Assembly (NCBI RefSeq): GCF_003344925.1
Contig: NZ_CP031188.1
Coordinates: 1,610,501-1,674,500, forward strand
From: Flavobacterium arcticum
GTDB lineage: Bacteria; Bacteroidota; Bacteroidia; Flavobacteriales; Flavobacteriaceae
Direction: 5' to 3'
Length of the DNA stretch: 64,000 nucleotides
Below, piece by piece: positions 53,446 to 62,512 of this stretch. The position numbers were made by a program, and so were the translations under genes. Under the pieces are notes generated by a model that saw nothing but the letters and a program-made list of their open reading frames with translations, did not search any database and was not told the origin of the DNA. Position 1 is the stretch's first letter. Each line of letters begins with the position of its first letter.

Positions 53446-53736
53446 TTATTTTACTTCAGTATTCGTTTTTACACCGTCAACAAATATTTTTGCAGGTTTA
53501 AATGCAGGAATGTTGTGTGCAGGTATTTTTATAGTAGTATTCTTAGAGATATTTCTACCAGTTTTTTCAGCACGAGTTTTGATTATAAAACTTCCAAAAC
53601 CTCTCAAATAAACATTATCACCGGTTTCCAAAGAGTTTTTTACTTCCTCCATAAAAGACTCAACTGTTGCTTGTACATCTCCTTTTTCAAGTCCAAGTTT
53701 CTCGGAGATTTTTGCTACGATGTCTGCTTTCGTCAT
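53446..53736 (-). CDS. HU family DNA-binding protein
   Basis: A 96-residue nucleoid protein. The start MTKADIVAKISEKLGLEKGDVQ and the arm region RGFGSFIIKTRAEKTGRNISK, then PAHNIPAFKPAKIF, are the HU/IHF signature. It binds and bends DNA as a dimer. It has a full promoter and is followed by the bL38-like gene on the same transcript. Divergent from mutY. Confidence 0.95.
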   Translation of the reverse strand: MTKADIVAKISEKLGLEKGDVQATVESFMEEVKNSLETGDNVYLRGFGSFIIKTRAEKTGRNISKNTTIKIPAHNIPAFKPAKIFVDGVKTNTEVK

Positions 53737-53780
53737 TTTCTTTATTAAATTTATATTTGTATGTATTTTTTTCGAGTGTG

Positions 53781-53812
53781 CAAATATAGGAATTAAATAA
53801 ACAATATTTCAA
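53781..53812 (-). promoter_or_regulatory. Promoter of the HU / bL38-like unit
   Basis: Minus-strand TTG (53812-53810), 21-base spacer and a perfect TATATTTG (53788-53781), 44 bases upstream of the HU start. Confidence 0.72.
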
Positions 53813-53846
53813 CGTTAATGCATTAAAATTTAATAACATAAACTTT

Positions 53847-53854
53847 TAAATTTG
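53847..53854 (+). promoter_or_regulatory. -7 element of mutY
   Basis: TAAATTTG is a perfect TAnnTTTG, 17 bases before the ATG at 53872; no clear -33 TTG. Confidence 0.5.
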
Positions 53855-53871
53855 CTAACTTACTAACAACA

Positions 53872-54909
53872 ATGGATTTTTCTAAGCATCTAATACAATG
53901 GTATTTACATAATAAACGTGATTTGCCTTGGCGCAAAAATAGTCATCCGTACTCGGTTTGGCTATCCGAAATAATGCTCCAACAAACACGCGTAGCACAA
54001 GGAATGCCTTATTTTTTTAAGTTTATAACCGCCTTTCCTACTGTAAACGACCTTGCTAACGCTCCCGAAGAGCAGGTTTTAAAGCTCTGGCAGGGGCTGG
54101 GATATTATTCGCGTGCAAGAAATTTACACGCTACAGCTAAGTACATAGCTTATGAGCTTCATGGTATATTTCCAGATAATTATAAAGAGTTGCTAAAATT
54201 AAAGGGAGTAGGCGATTATACTGCTGCGGCAATAGCCTCTATATGTTATGGTGAGCCTGTTCCTGTGGTAGATGGTAATGTATATAGGGTACTTTCGCGC
54301 TATTTTGGTATCGAGACCGATATTTCATCATCTCCAGCAAAGGCTGAATTTAGGGCTTTAGCAGCAAAGTATTTACCACGCGACAAGGCATCAGAGTTTA
54401 ATCAAGCAATGATGGAGTTTGGAGCGCTGCAATGTGTCCCTAAAAGTCCTGATTGTGCTGCATGTATTTTTAGTGCAGATTGTGTTGCTTTTACTACAGG
54501 TAAAGTAAGTGTATTGCCTGTAAAACTTAAAAAAACTAAAGTTACTAATCGTTACTTTAATTATATAGTAGTAAAAGATGCGAACGGTAGTAGTGTTGTT
54601 AACAAGCGTTCGGGTAAGGGTATATGGCACAATTTATATGAGTTTCCCTTGATAGAAACAGAGACGGCGGTACCCGAGCAAGAAATGAGTAAAACAATTT
54701 GTGGTTATGAAGGTCTAGGTTTTATACCCCAAAATGTAAGCCTATTAGTAGATACTGTTGTGCACAAATTATCGCACCAACACTTGCATATACGCTTTTG
54801 GGAAGTGGTAACAAATGCTGTTGTTACGGGCGCAATGAATCGTGATAAAATAAAGCAATACCCGTTCCCTATTGTTGTTCATAATTTTATTGAGAAGCAT
54901 TGGGATTGA
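53872..54909 (+). CDS. mutY: A/G-specific adenine DNA glycosylase
   Basis: A 345-residue base-excision enzyme that removes A mispaired with 8-oxoG. The catalytic Glu33 is in YSVWLSEIMLQQT. The helix-hairpin-helix LKGVGDYTAAAIASICYG is followed by Asp134 in VVDGNVYRV. The [4Fe-4S] loop CVPKSPDCAACIFSADC has the exact C-x6-C-x2-C-x5-C spacing. The C-terminal NUDIX-like domain (RSGKGIWHNLYEFPLIE) recognises 8-oxoG. It is the first gene of the conserved mutY-ssb-gldE-gldD locus of gliding flavobacteria; ssb follows by 42 bases. Confidence 0.96.
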   Translation: MDFSKHLIQWYLHNKRDLPWRKNSHPYSVWLSEIMLQQTRVAQGMPYFFKFITAFPTVNDLANAPEEQVLKLWQGLGYYSRARNLHATAKYIAYELHGIFPDNYKELLKLKGVGDYTAAAIASICYGEPVPVVDGNVYRVLSRYFGIETDISSSPAKAEFRALAAKYLPRDKASEFNQAMMEFGALQCVPKSPDCAACIFSADCVAFTTGKVSVLPVKLKKTKVTNRYFNYIVVKDANGSSVVNKRSGKGIWHNLYEFPLIETETAVPEQEMSKTICGYEGLGFIPQNVSLLVDTVVHKLSHQHLHIRFWEVVTNAVVTGAMNRDKIKQYPFPIVVHNFIEKHWD

Positions 54910-54922
54910 TGCTAAATTTTAC

Positions 54923-54930
54923 TATTTTTG
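54923..54930 (+). promoter_or_regulatory. -7 element of ssb
   Basis: TATTTTTG fits TAnnTTTG, 21 bases before the ssb ATG, so ssb may have its own promoter besides read-through from mutY. Confidence 0.5.
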
Positions 54931-54951
54931 AGTAAATACTAAACAATAGTT

Positions 54952-55416
54952 ATGAGTGGAACGCTAAACAAAGTAATGCTTATAGGGCATTTGGGCGATG
55001 ATGTAAAGATGCATTATTTTGAAGGAGGAAATTGCATTGGGCGTTTTCCGTTGGCTACTAACGAAGTTTATATAAATAAGCAGACTAATGAAAGGGTAAC
55101 CTCTACTGAATGGCACAATATAGTGGTGCGTAATAAAGCTGCCGAAATATGCGAAAAGTACCTTACTAAGGGAGATAAAGTATATATAGAAGGTCGTATA
55201 AAAACACGACAGTGGCAAGGCGAAGACGGCATAGCACGATATAGTACCGAAATACAGGCTACAGAGTTTACATTTCTTACCACTAAAAAAGAACTTGACA
55301 CGAATAAGCAAGAACAACAAACTACACCGCAACAGGCAAGCGAGCCAGCTAAGCCTACAACCGACTATAATACAAATGTGCCAGCACCTGCACCAGATGA
55401 TGACTTGCCATTTTAA
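54952..55416 (+). CDS. ssb: Single-stranded DNA-binding protein
   Basis: A 154-residue SSB. The OB fold spans about residues 1-105 (NKVMLIGHLGDDVKMHYFEGG, TEWHNIVVRNKAAEICEKYL, GDKVYIEGRIKTRQWQGEDG). A Gln/Pro/Thr-rich linker leads to the acidic tail DDDLPF that recruits replication and repair partners. Twenty-three bases separate it from gldE. Confidence 0.96.
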   Translation: MSGTLNKVMLIGHLGDDVKMHYFEGGNCIGRFPLATNEVYINKQTNERVTSTEWHNIVVRNKAAEICEKYLTKGDKVYIEGRIKTRQWQGEDGIARYSTEIQATEFTFLTTKKELDTNKQEQQTTPQQASEPAKPTTDYNTNVPAPAPDDDLPF

Positions 55417-55439
55417 TTGTTTAACTAAAACTTACACCT

Positions 55440-56729
55440 TTGGACCCCGACCCCTCCAGTATATTATTATATGATTATGACCTTATTATAGGTTGTGCGG
55501 GTATTATATTCCTTCTTTTTTGTTCTGCTTTTATATCTGGTACCGAGGTGGCTATTTTTTTGCTGTCGCCAGAGGATATTAATATAATAAGCGAAAAGAA
55601 CCCTAAAAAGGGTAATATGCTAGTGTCTTTACTAGAAAGACCTAAAAAACTGCTAGCCACTATTGTTATTACCAATACGTTTATAAATATTGCTATAATT
55701 ATACTGTTCTTCAGGTTTGCCGAAAGTCTTTTTTATGGTATATCTATACCATACCTTAAGTTTACAGTAGAAGTTGCGGTTATAACATTTTTAATACTTC
55801 TTTTTGGCGAAGTAGTACCTAAAGTATATGCTACCCGAAATAATCGTACATTCTCTTCGCGTGTTGCTTATTTACTTTTTGTGCTTAATAAATTGCTTTC
55901 GCCTATAAGTGTACCCATGCGCGAAATTACACTAGCCTTACATAAAAAGTTTAACGTACAGCCTTCGGGTATATCTGTAGATCAGCTTTCGCAAGCCTTA
56001 GAGCTTACAGATTATGGAGATGCTACTGCCGAAGAACAAAAAATATTAGAAGGAATAGTAACTTTCGGTAATACTGATGTGCGACAGGTAATGAGTCCGC
56101 GAATTGATATTTTTGCGTTAGATATAGAAGAGACTTTCTCAGAAATATTTCCTAAAATAGTTGAAAGCGGTTTTTCGCGTATACCTGTTTTTCGTGAAAA
56201 TATCGACCAGATTGTTGGTGTGCTTTTTATTAAAGACTTAATACCGCACATTGATAAAGATGTTTTTGAATGGCAAGAACTAGTGCGAGAGGCATTTTTT
56301 ATACCTGAGAATAAAAAACTAGATAACCTGCTTAAAGAATTTCAAGGTATGAAAAACCACCTTGCTATAGTGGTAGATGAATATGGTGGTACATCGGGAC
56401 TTATATCGTTAGAAGATATATTAGAAGAGATAGTAGGCGATATAAGTGATGAGTTTGATGACGAGGATATTATCTATTCGCAAATAGATGAAAAGAACTA
56501 TCTTTTTGATGGTAAAATAAGCCTTAAAGATTTTTATCGTATTACGGATGTAGAGGAAGAAATTTTTGAAGAATCTAAAGGTGAAGCCGAGACCCTTGCA
56601 GGGTTTGTACTTGAGATATCGGGGAATTTTCCTAAAAAAGCACAAAAAATTACTTTTAATGGCAATATCTTTACCATAGAATCGGTTGATAAGAGAAGAA
56701 TAAAGCAAATAAAGGTTACACTACAATAA
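55440..56729 (+). CDS. gldE: Gliding motility-associated protein GldE (CNNM/CBS/CorC domains)
   Basis: A 429-residue inner-membrane protein of the hemolysin-C/CNNM group. Four hydrophobic segments (IIGCAGIIFLLFCSAFISGTE ... ) form the DUF21 domain, then two CBS domains (VMSPRIDIFALDIEETFSEI and IVVDEYGGTSGLISLEDILEEIVGDI), then a CorC_HlyC domain to the end. In F. johnsoniae GldE is encoded with GldD and supports gliding. The start is TTG (MDPDPSS...), which suits the family N-terminus; no ATG lies nearby in frame. Its stop overlaps the gldD ATG (TAATG), indicating translational coupling. Confidence 0.93.
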   Translation: MDPDPSSILLYDYDLIIGCAGIIFLLFCSAFISGTEVAIFLLSPEDINIISEKNPKKGNMLVSLLERPKKLLATIVITNTFINIAIIILFFRFAESLFYGISIPYLKFTVEVAVITFLILLFGEVVPKVYATRNNRTFSSRVAYLLFVLNKLLSPISVPMREITLALHKKFNVQPSGISVDQLSQALELTDYGDATAEEQKILEGIVTFGNTDVRQVMSPRIDIFALDIEETFSEIFPKIVESGFSRIPVFRENIDQIVGVLFIKDLIPHIDKDVFEWQELVREAFFIPENKKLDNLLKEFQGMKNHLAIVVDEYGGTSGLISLEDILEEIVGDISDEFDDEDIIYSQIDEKNYLFDGKISLKDFYRITDVEEEIFEESKGEAETLAGFVLEISGNFPKKAQKITFNGNIFTIESVDKRRIKQIKVTLQ

Positions 56730-57307
56730 TGAAGAGTATAAAAAAAATAGCTGCAATAGCTATAACAGCCACATTTTGTGCACTGTTTACATCGTGTGGC
56801 GACAGCGAGGCTATTATGCCTAAACCAAAAGCCTTTTTAAGGCTAGATTACCCTATAGAAGACTATGTAGTATATGAAGGCAAATGCCCTTATAGTTTTG
56901 CTTTTAACTCACAGTCTATAATTAAAGATAAAGGTAATTGCAATTTTACTTTGACCTATCCTAACATGAAAGCAAGTATATATATTACATACAAGCCTGT
57001 TTCGGGAGATATAGAGAGGTTGTTGCGCGATGCTCAAAAACTAACTTATGAACACGTTATTAAAGCCGATGGTATACAAGAACAGCCGTTTGCTAATGAG
57101 TTGAATGCTACTTACGGAATGTTCTATCAAGTAGGGGGTAATGCAGCTACTAATGCACAGTTTTATATTACCGATAGTACAGATCATTTTCTTACAGGAT
57201 CGGTGTATTTTAATACGCGTCCGAATTATGATTCATTAATGCCAGCAGTAGCTTACATTAAGGAGGATATGAAAAATATTATGGAAACTATTAAGTGGAA
57301 GAAGTGA
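56729..57307 (+). CDS. gldD: Gliding motility lipoprotein GldD
   Basis: A 192-residue lipoprotein. The signal AITATFCALFTSC has the lipobox Cys at about residue 23. The mature start PKPKAFLRLDYPIEDYVVYEGKCPYSFAFN is the GldD family signature. GldD is required for gliding and for T9SS-dependent secretion in F. johnsoniae. It overlaps the gldE stop by one base and ends just before a terminator. Its presence fits the T9SS cargo proteins at the left of the window. Confidence 0.94.
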   Translation: MKSIKKIAAIAITATFCALFTSCGDSEAIMPKPKAFLRLDYPIEDYVVYEGKCPYSFAFNSQSIIKDKGNCNFTLTYPNMKASIYITYKPVSGDIERLLRDAQKLTYEHVIKADGIQEQPFANELNATYGMFYQVGGNAATNAQFYITDSTDHFLTGSVYFNTRPNYDSLMPAVAYIKEDMKNIMETIKWKK

Positions 57308-57316
57308 TAAAATAAA

Positions 57317-57347
57317 TAAAAAAGCAGCCAAATGGCTGCTTTTTTAT
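57317..57347. terminator. Intrinsic terminator, bidirectional
   Basis: AAAAAGCAGCC-AAAT-GGCTGCTTTTT between gldD and the convergent HMA lipoprotein gene. Confidence 0.85.
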
Positions 57348-57367
57348 TTATTAGTTTTGGATAAAAA

Positions 57368-57922
57368 TTAAAGACTTCCTGCTTTTTCTTTTTCTCCGCC
57401 GCATTTACTTGCACCAGAGCAGCATCCTTTTTTAGCGCTTTTAGTTTCTTTACTAGTTTTTGCTTTCTTAGCTTTTTTCTCTGCTTTTGCATCTTTCTTT
57501 TTCTCTGGCTCTTGGTCAGCTTTATAAAGTTGTGCTTTATCACCAGAGTTTTTCACGTCAGATACTTTATAAGCACCATCAGCAATGTGCTCTACTGTTT
57601 CAACAAGTGCTTCGGGAGTTTGTTTTCCTGCGTCAAAAGATACAGTAGCTGTTTTGTTGTCAAAATCTACTTTAGCTTCTTGCACACCATCAAGACCTGC
57701 AAGTTTGTTTTCTATTACTTTAGCACAGCCTATAGCACAGGTCATACCATCTATATTAAAAGTAGTAGTTTCAAGATTTGCAACAGTTTCTTCTCCAGTT
57801 GTGTTTTCTATTACAGGAGCTTCGTTTTCGCCTTCGACAGGAGCTTCTTTAGCAGTGTTTTTACAGCTTACAGAAAGTAATGCCACAACGGCAAATAAGG
57901 AAATGTTTTTAGCTAAGTTCAT
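57368..57922 (-). CDS. HMA-domain lipoprotein with Lys/Cys-rich tail
   Basis: A 184-residue lipoprotein. Signal SLFAVVALLSVSC gives lipidated Cys20. An acidic linker leads to an HMA domain: FNIDGMTCAIGCAKVIENKLAGLDGV with CxxxC (one residue longer than the usual CxxC) and later TPEALVETVEHIADGAYKV. The tail is very rich in Lys and Ala and ends in GCCSGASKCGGE, four or so Cys that could also bind metal. A periplasmic or surface copper-binding role is likely. A candidate -7 element, TAAATTTG (minus, 57974-57981), lies upstream. Confidence 0.85.
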   Translation of the reverse strand: MNLAKNISLFAVVALLSVSCKNTAKEAPVEGENEAPVIENTTGEETVANLETTTFNIDGMTCAIGCAKVIENKLAGLDGVQEAKVDFDNKTATVSFDAGKQTPEALVETVEHIADGAYKVSDVKNSGDKAQLYKADQEPEKKKDAKAEKKAKKAKTSKETKSAKKGCCSGASKCGGEKEKAGSL

Positions 57923-58037
57923 TATGTTATAGTATTAAGTTTTGTTATAAATAACTCTTATAGAGAGCATTTACAAATTTAGTAAAAAACGTTTGTTATC
58001 TGGTTTTATTGTTAGAATTTTGAAACAAAAATAATTT

Positions 58038-58913
58038 ATGCAGTCAAAACACCTAAAGTGGTATTTACTTATCATACTGTCAATTACTTGGGGTAGCTCT
58101 TTTATCCTTATAAAACGTGGTCTTGTGGGGTTAACCCCCTTTCAGTTAGGCTCACTCCGCATTATTTTTTGTGCCTTATTTTTATTAATAGTAGGTTTTA
58201 AAAGTTTAAGAAATATACCAAGAGGTAAGTGGAAGTATTTGGCTATTACCGCATTGTTTGGTACATTTTTACCAGTTTACCTTTTCTCTATTGCACAAAC
58301 AGAGATACATAGTTCTATAACTGCTATATTAAACTCCTTAACACCATTAGGAACACTAATTATAGGTGCAGCAGTGTTTGGGCTGTCTTTTCAAAAGCGA
58401 CAATTATTTGGGGTTCTTATAGGTTTAGTAGGGTGTGCACTGCTAGTATTTAAAGGAGCTATAGATAACCCAAATCAAAACTATTATTATACACTTTATG
58501 TTGTGGTGGCAGCATTGTGCTATTCGGTTAATATAAATTTGGTTAAAAAATATCTTTCAGACGTTAGTCCTCTAAGTATTTCGACGGGTAATTTTGCGGT
58601 AATAATTTTACCTGCATTAGCCATACTTTTTTCTTCTGGCTTTGCAGATGTAGTTACTCAGCCCGAAACACAAAACGCTATGTTATATGTGGCTGTATTG
58701 GGTATAGTAGGTACTGGTATTGCTAATATTATCTTTTTTAAGCTAATTCATATTTCGTCGCCTATATTTACTTCATCGGTTACTTATATGATACCCGTTG
58801 TGGCTTTTGGCTGGGGTTTGTTTGATGGCGAATCATTGTCGCCATTACAGGTTTTAGGAGCGGCTATAATATTGCTGGGCGTTTACTTTTCTTCTAAGAA
58901 AGTAAAGGAATAG
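58038..58913 (+). CDS. DMT superfamily transporter (EamA domain)
   Basis: A 291-residue inner-membrane protein with ten predicted helices in two EamA repeats. The first starts LLIILSITWGSSFILIKRGL with TPFQLGSLRIIFCALFLLIV. The second begins after YTLYVVVAALCYSVNINLVKKYL. The ending GESLSPLQVLGAAIILLGVYFSSKK is typical. Substrates of this family (amino acids, nucleobases, metabolites) cannot be predicted here. It is monocistronic with a shared terminator. Confidence 0.92.
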   Translation: MQSKHLKWYLLIILSITWGSSFILIKRGLVGLTPFQLGSLRIIFCALFLLIVGFKSLRNIPRGKWKYLAITALFGTFLPVYLFSIAQTEIHSSITAILNSLTPLGTLIIGAAVFGLSFQKRQLFGVLIGLVGCALLVFKGAIDNPNQNYYYTLYVVVAALCYSVNINLVKKYLSDVSPLSISTGNFAVIILPALAILFSSGFADVVTQPETQNAMLYVAVLGIVGTGIANIIFFKLIHISSPIFTSSVTYMIPVVAFGWGLFDGESLSPLQVLGAAIILLGVYFSSKKVKE

Positions 58914-58940
58914 TAAAATAAGAGTTATTATATAAAAAGT

Positions 58941-58966
58941 AAAGGCTGCCCAATTGGGCAGCCTTT
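58941..58966. terminator. Intrinsic terminator, bidirectional
   Basis: AAAGGCTGCCCAA and TTGGGCAGCCTTT, a 13-bp perfect palindrome between convergent genes. Confidence 0.82.
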
Positions 58967-58991
58967 ATAATATAACCTGAATTATAATTTC

Positions 58992-61034
58992 TTATTGGAA
59001 ATCAGCAGCAGTAACACCTTCGTTAATTTTTGCTTCATTAACAGTAAGGTTAATTTCGATACCTACATTCAAAATTACATTGTAAGGTATTTTCACACCT
59101 TTTATTTCTTTGTAATCATTGTAGTAAGTCATTTGGGTCATTTTTTGTCCCATTTGCTCTTGCTCTTCAGCTTTTGCTACTTTCAAACCAGATTTTACAT
59201 CATAGTAATACGTAAGATCTCCGTTTTTAACAGCATAAGCATCATTACCATTTATAGCTTCTATACCAGATACTGTTATTCCGTCTTTGCTCATAAGCAT
59301 TAACTCTTCAAACGGTACTGCACTAGCTTGTAGGTCTGCAAGTTCTTCTTGAGGAATATCCATTCTCTGACCTTGTTGTACCATGTAACCACCTTTGTCG
59401 TTAACTACTTGTTTCATCATAGTATTACCCATAACATTCATTTCAACAAATTGTTTTTTGTCAGCAGATACTTTCATGATAAGCTCAACAGGTGCACCTT
59501 GTACAGTAGCTGTAGATTTTGTGTATATTGTTTTAACACCTTTAGCAGCTTTTTCTCCACCAATAGCTTTTATATAATCTGCCATTACAGTTTTTGCAGT
59601 TACACCAGCAGGAATAGGCTTGTTAACTACAGGTTTCTCTGTTTTTTGTCCCCATTTGTCAAAGTAGAATACTGGTATTTTAGAGTTTTCAAGCCCTTCT
59701 AATACATCACCAGCTTTACCTACAACAACAATTCTTGCTTTATCTGCAAGGAAGAATTTTTTAGCAGCATTTCTTACGTCTTCTGGAGTTACAGCATTAA
59801 TGTTTTTAATGTAGTTCTCGTAGAAGTCTTCAGGAAGATTTTGTGTTTGCGTTCTTAGTGCATAACTAGCCACTGTAGATGGTTTTTCCATTTGCATAAC
59901 AAAGTTACCTACGTATTTTGCTTTTGCATTTTTAAGATCTTCAGTAGATACTAAATCGTTTCTCATTTTCTTAACCTCGTTAAGAATTTCAGTAATAGCG
60001 CTATCAGTAACTGTATTTCTTACAGATGTAGATGCTCTAAACGATGTTACATATTTACCTGATCCTATAGAAGAATAAGCACCGTATGTCCAAGCGTGAG
60101 CTTCACGAAGGTTAAGGAAAAGTCTTCCTTCACCACCACCACCAAGTATTTGGTTAGCAAGTAGTGCTGCAAAGTACTCTTTGTCTGTCATTTTAAGGTT
60201 AACCACATTTATAACAGATATTTCACTTTGTACAGCGTTTGGCATGTCTACAAAGTTTATTTGAGTATACTGTACGTCTTTAGGGTCGCTGTAGCTAATG
60301 TTTGGTGCTGTGTTAGGTGTCCAGTCTCCAAATAGCTTTTTAACCTGTTTTTTAACGTCTTTTAATTTTACATCACCAACAATTACTAAGTATGCTTTTT
60401 CAGGAACAAAGTAAGTGTTGTAGTTTGCTTTTACATCAGCAAGGCTAACATTGTTTAATGTTTCTTCGCTAAGGTATTCTCCTCTAGGGTGTGCTTTACC
60501 ATATACAAGAACATCAGTTACTCTTGAAGCTACGGCAGAAACACTTTTTTCGTTAGATTTAAGTCCTTCTAAAATTTGAGCTTTTTGCTTGTCAAATTCT
60601 TCTTGAGTAAACTGAGGGTTTAGTGCGCCATCAGCCATAAGCTCCATCATCCTTTTTGAGTATTTAGATAATCCGCTTGCAGCAGCACCTTCTGCCCAGA
60701 AGTTAATGTTTGCGCCTAAAAAGTCAACCTCTTCATTAAAGTCGTCTTTAGACATTGTAGTGGTACCACTACCCATAAGGGCACTTGTCATATCGGCAAC
60801 TCCTTTTTTATTACCTTCGGCATACGGAGCATTGTCCATAGTAAGGGTATAGGATACTCTTGGTAGTTTATGGTTTTCTACCACAAGTACTTTAAGTCCG
60901 TTTTTAAGTGTAAATGTTTCTGGTTTGCCCACATTTACCGTAGGAGCTGGTCCTGGTTTTGGCATTGGTCTGTCTTGTGCCTGCATAGTAATAGATAAAA
61001 ACAAGCCGGCTAATATATATATAACTTTCTTCAT
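58992..61034 (-). CDS. Inactive M16-family peptidase partner with C-terminal LolA-like domain
   Basis: A 680-residue exported protein (signal KKVIYILAGLFLSITMQAQ). Residues about 35-460 form two M16 (pitrilysin-like) repeats (FTLKNGLKVLVVENHKLPRV, EVDFLGANINFWAEG, NQILGGGGEGRLFLNLREAHAWTYG). The zinc motif HxxEH is missing: GVADMTSALMGSGT stands where the active partner has GFAHFFEHLLFEGT. From about residue 480 a separate domain (YIKAIGGEKAAKGVKTIYTK, YYDVKSGLKVAKAEEQEQ, YKEIKGVKIPYNV) resembles LolA/LppX-type lipoprotein-sorting half-barrels. It starts 13 bases after the active M16 gene, so the two likely form a heterodimer in the periplasm. Confidence 0.88.
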   Translation of the reverse strand: MKKVIYILAGLFLSITMQAQDRPMPKPGPAPTVNVGKPETFTLKNGLKVLVVENHKLPRVSYTLTMDNAPYAEGNKKGVADMTSALMGSGTTTMSKDDFNEEVDFLGANINFWAEGAAASGLSKYSKRMMELMADGALNPQFTQEEFDKQKAQILEGLKSNEKSVSAVASRVTDVLVYGKAHPRGEYLSEETLNNVSLADVKANYNTYFVPEKAYLVIVGDVKLKDVKKQVKKLFGDWTPNTAPNISYSDPKDVQYTQINFVDMPNAVQSEISVINVVNLKMTDKEYFAALLANQILGGGGEGRLFLNLREAHAWTYGAYSSIGSGKYVTSFRASTSVRNTVTDSAITEILNEVKKMRNDLVSTEDLKNAKAKYVGNFVMQMEKPSTVASYALRTQTQNLPEDFYENYIKNINAVTPEDVRNAAKKFFLADKARIVVVGKAGDVLEGLENSKIPVFYFDKWGQKTEKPVVNKPIPAGVTAKTVMADYIKAIGGEKAAKGVKTIYTKSTATVQGAPVELIMKVSADKKQFVEMNVMGNTMMKQVVNDKGGYMVQQGQRMDIPQEELADLQASAVPFEELMLMSKDGITVSGIEAINGNDAYAVKNGDLTYYYDVKSGLKVAKAEEQEQMGQKMTQMTYYNDYKEIKGVKIPYNVILNVGIEINLTVNEAKINEGVTAADFQ

Positions 61035-61047
61035 GATATTTTGTTGC

Positions 61048-62373
61048 TTAGTTTTGTGCTTTGTCTTTAGCTGGTACATAGTCAAGTATTAACCTTTGGT
61101 TAGGGTTAAGGTACTTTTTAGCTACATCTCTTATTTCTTCTCTTGTAATAGAACGATAAATGTCTATTTCAGTATTAATAAGGTTAACGTCGCCATACAG
61201 CATGTAATAAGTAGCAAGGTTACTTGCAATACCTTCTACGCTTGCATTACTATTTACATAATTGCTTTCGTAAATGTTTTTCAGCTTTTCAAACTCTTTT
61301 TCAGAGATAAGCTCTTTTTGTAGTTTTACAATTTCTTCATCAGCTTCTTTAAGAATATCTTCAGCTGTAAATCCTTGCATTGGTATACCATATACCATAT
61401 ACAAACCATAGTCTTCTTGACTGTAGTTGAAAGCTCCTATTTGTAAAGCCATCTTCTTTTCGTCAACTATTTTTTTGTACATTCTAGAGCTCTTACCATC
61501 ACTAAGTATAGTAGAAATCATATCTAATACTCTCGCATCTCTTGTTTTCATAGATGGCGTTCTGTATGAAGCAATAACCATTGGAAGTTGGATATTTGGA
61601 TCTTCATATGTAGCGTGAAGTGTTTCTGTAATAGGTTCCTCTTTAAACGTTTTACGGTTAACAGGTGCTCCTTTAGGTATTGGTGCAAAATATTGGTTTA
61701 CCCATTTTTTTGTTTGGTCTATATCAAGATCTCCAGCTATAACAAGTACAGAGTTGTTAGGAACATAGAATTTCTTGTTAAAAGCCTGAAACTCTTCTAA
61801 TGTTGCAGCATCAAGGTGATCCATAGATCCGATGGTTGCCCAACGGTATGGGTGGTTTACAAACATGTTTCTTTTTACCTCTGCAATAAGGTTACCATAA
61901 GGCTGGTTGTCTACACGTAGTCTTTTTTCCTCTTTTACAACCTCATTTTGTGTATCTACACCAATTTGGTTAATAACTGGGTGCATAAGCCTTTCTGATT
62001 CCATCCAGATGGCAAGCTCCAAGTTGTTAGAAGGGAATACTTCGTAGTAGTACGTTCTGTCGTCAGAAGTGTTGGCATTGTTATTACCCCCATTAGCAGT
62101 AACTATTTTAAACCATTCACCACGATCGATGTTTTGAGTACCTTCAAATAAAAGGTGCTCAAAAAAGTGTGCGAAACCTGTTCTTTCAGGGTTTTCGTCT
62201 TTAGAACCAACGTGGTACATTACCGAAGTAATAATAACAGGAGCTGTTTTGTCCTGGTGCAGTATAACGTGCATCCCGTTGTCTAGATCATATTCCTCAA
62301 ATGCTACTTGTTGGGCCGATGCTACTCCGCCAAGCATGAGAAGTGAGCCCAAAGCCATTAAAGATTTTCTCAT
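61048..62373 (-). CDS. M16 family zinc metalloprotease (active subunit)
   Basis: A 441-residue exported protease. It has signal peptide LMALGSLLMLGGVASAQ, then YDLDNGMHVILHQDKTAPVI and the zinc motif HxxEH in GFAHFFEHLLFEGT with the downstream E in NEVVKEEKRLRVD (the third ligand about 75 residues on). The second, structural half ends RLILDYVPA. It fits the two-subunit M16B type, in which one subunit carries zinc and the other is degenerate, here the following gene. Such pairs cleave peptides in the periplasm; substrates unknown. Confidence 0.92.
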   Translation of the reverse strand: MRKSLMALGSLLMLGGVASAQQVAFEEYDLDNGMHVILHQDKTAPVIITSVMYHVGSKDENPERTGFAHFFEHLLFEGTQNIDRGEWFKIVTANGGNNNANTSDDRTYYYEVFPSNNLELAIWMESERLMHPVINQIGVDTQNEVVKEEKRLRVDNQPYGNLIAEVKRNMFVNHPYRWATIGSMDHLDAATLEEFQAFNKKFYVPNNSVLVIAGDLDIDQTKKWVNQYFAPIPKGAPVNRKTFKEEPITETLHATYEDPNIQLPMVIASYRTPSMKTRDARVLDMISTILSDGKSSRMYKKIVDEKKMALQIGAFNYSQEDYGLYMVYGIPMQGFTAEDILKEADEEIVKLQKELISEKEFEKLKNIYESNYVNSNASVEGIASNLATYYMLYGDVNLINTEIDIYRSITREEIRDVAKKYLNPNQRLILDYVPAKDKAQN

Positions 62374-62512
62374 AAAAATTAATAATTATTTTGATTTTGA
62401 TAATTGGTACGCAATTTCGGCATTTTGTTACAATAAATCTAAGATTTTTTTCATGAATTGATAATCAGACTATTATAAGAGTAATTTTTCTGATAAAATT
62501 TACTGTAAGGTG

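Noticed and set aside
57253..57543. Lys-rich frame antisense to the end of gldD and inside the HMA lipoprotein gene
   Set aside because: It is an alternative-frame reading of the Lys-codon-rich tail of the HMA lipoprotein and contains the terminator.
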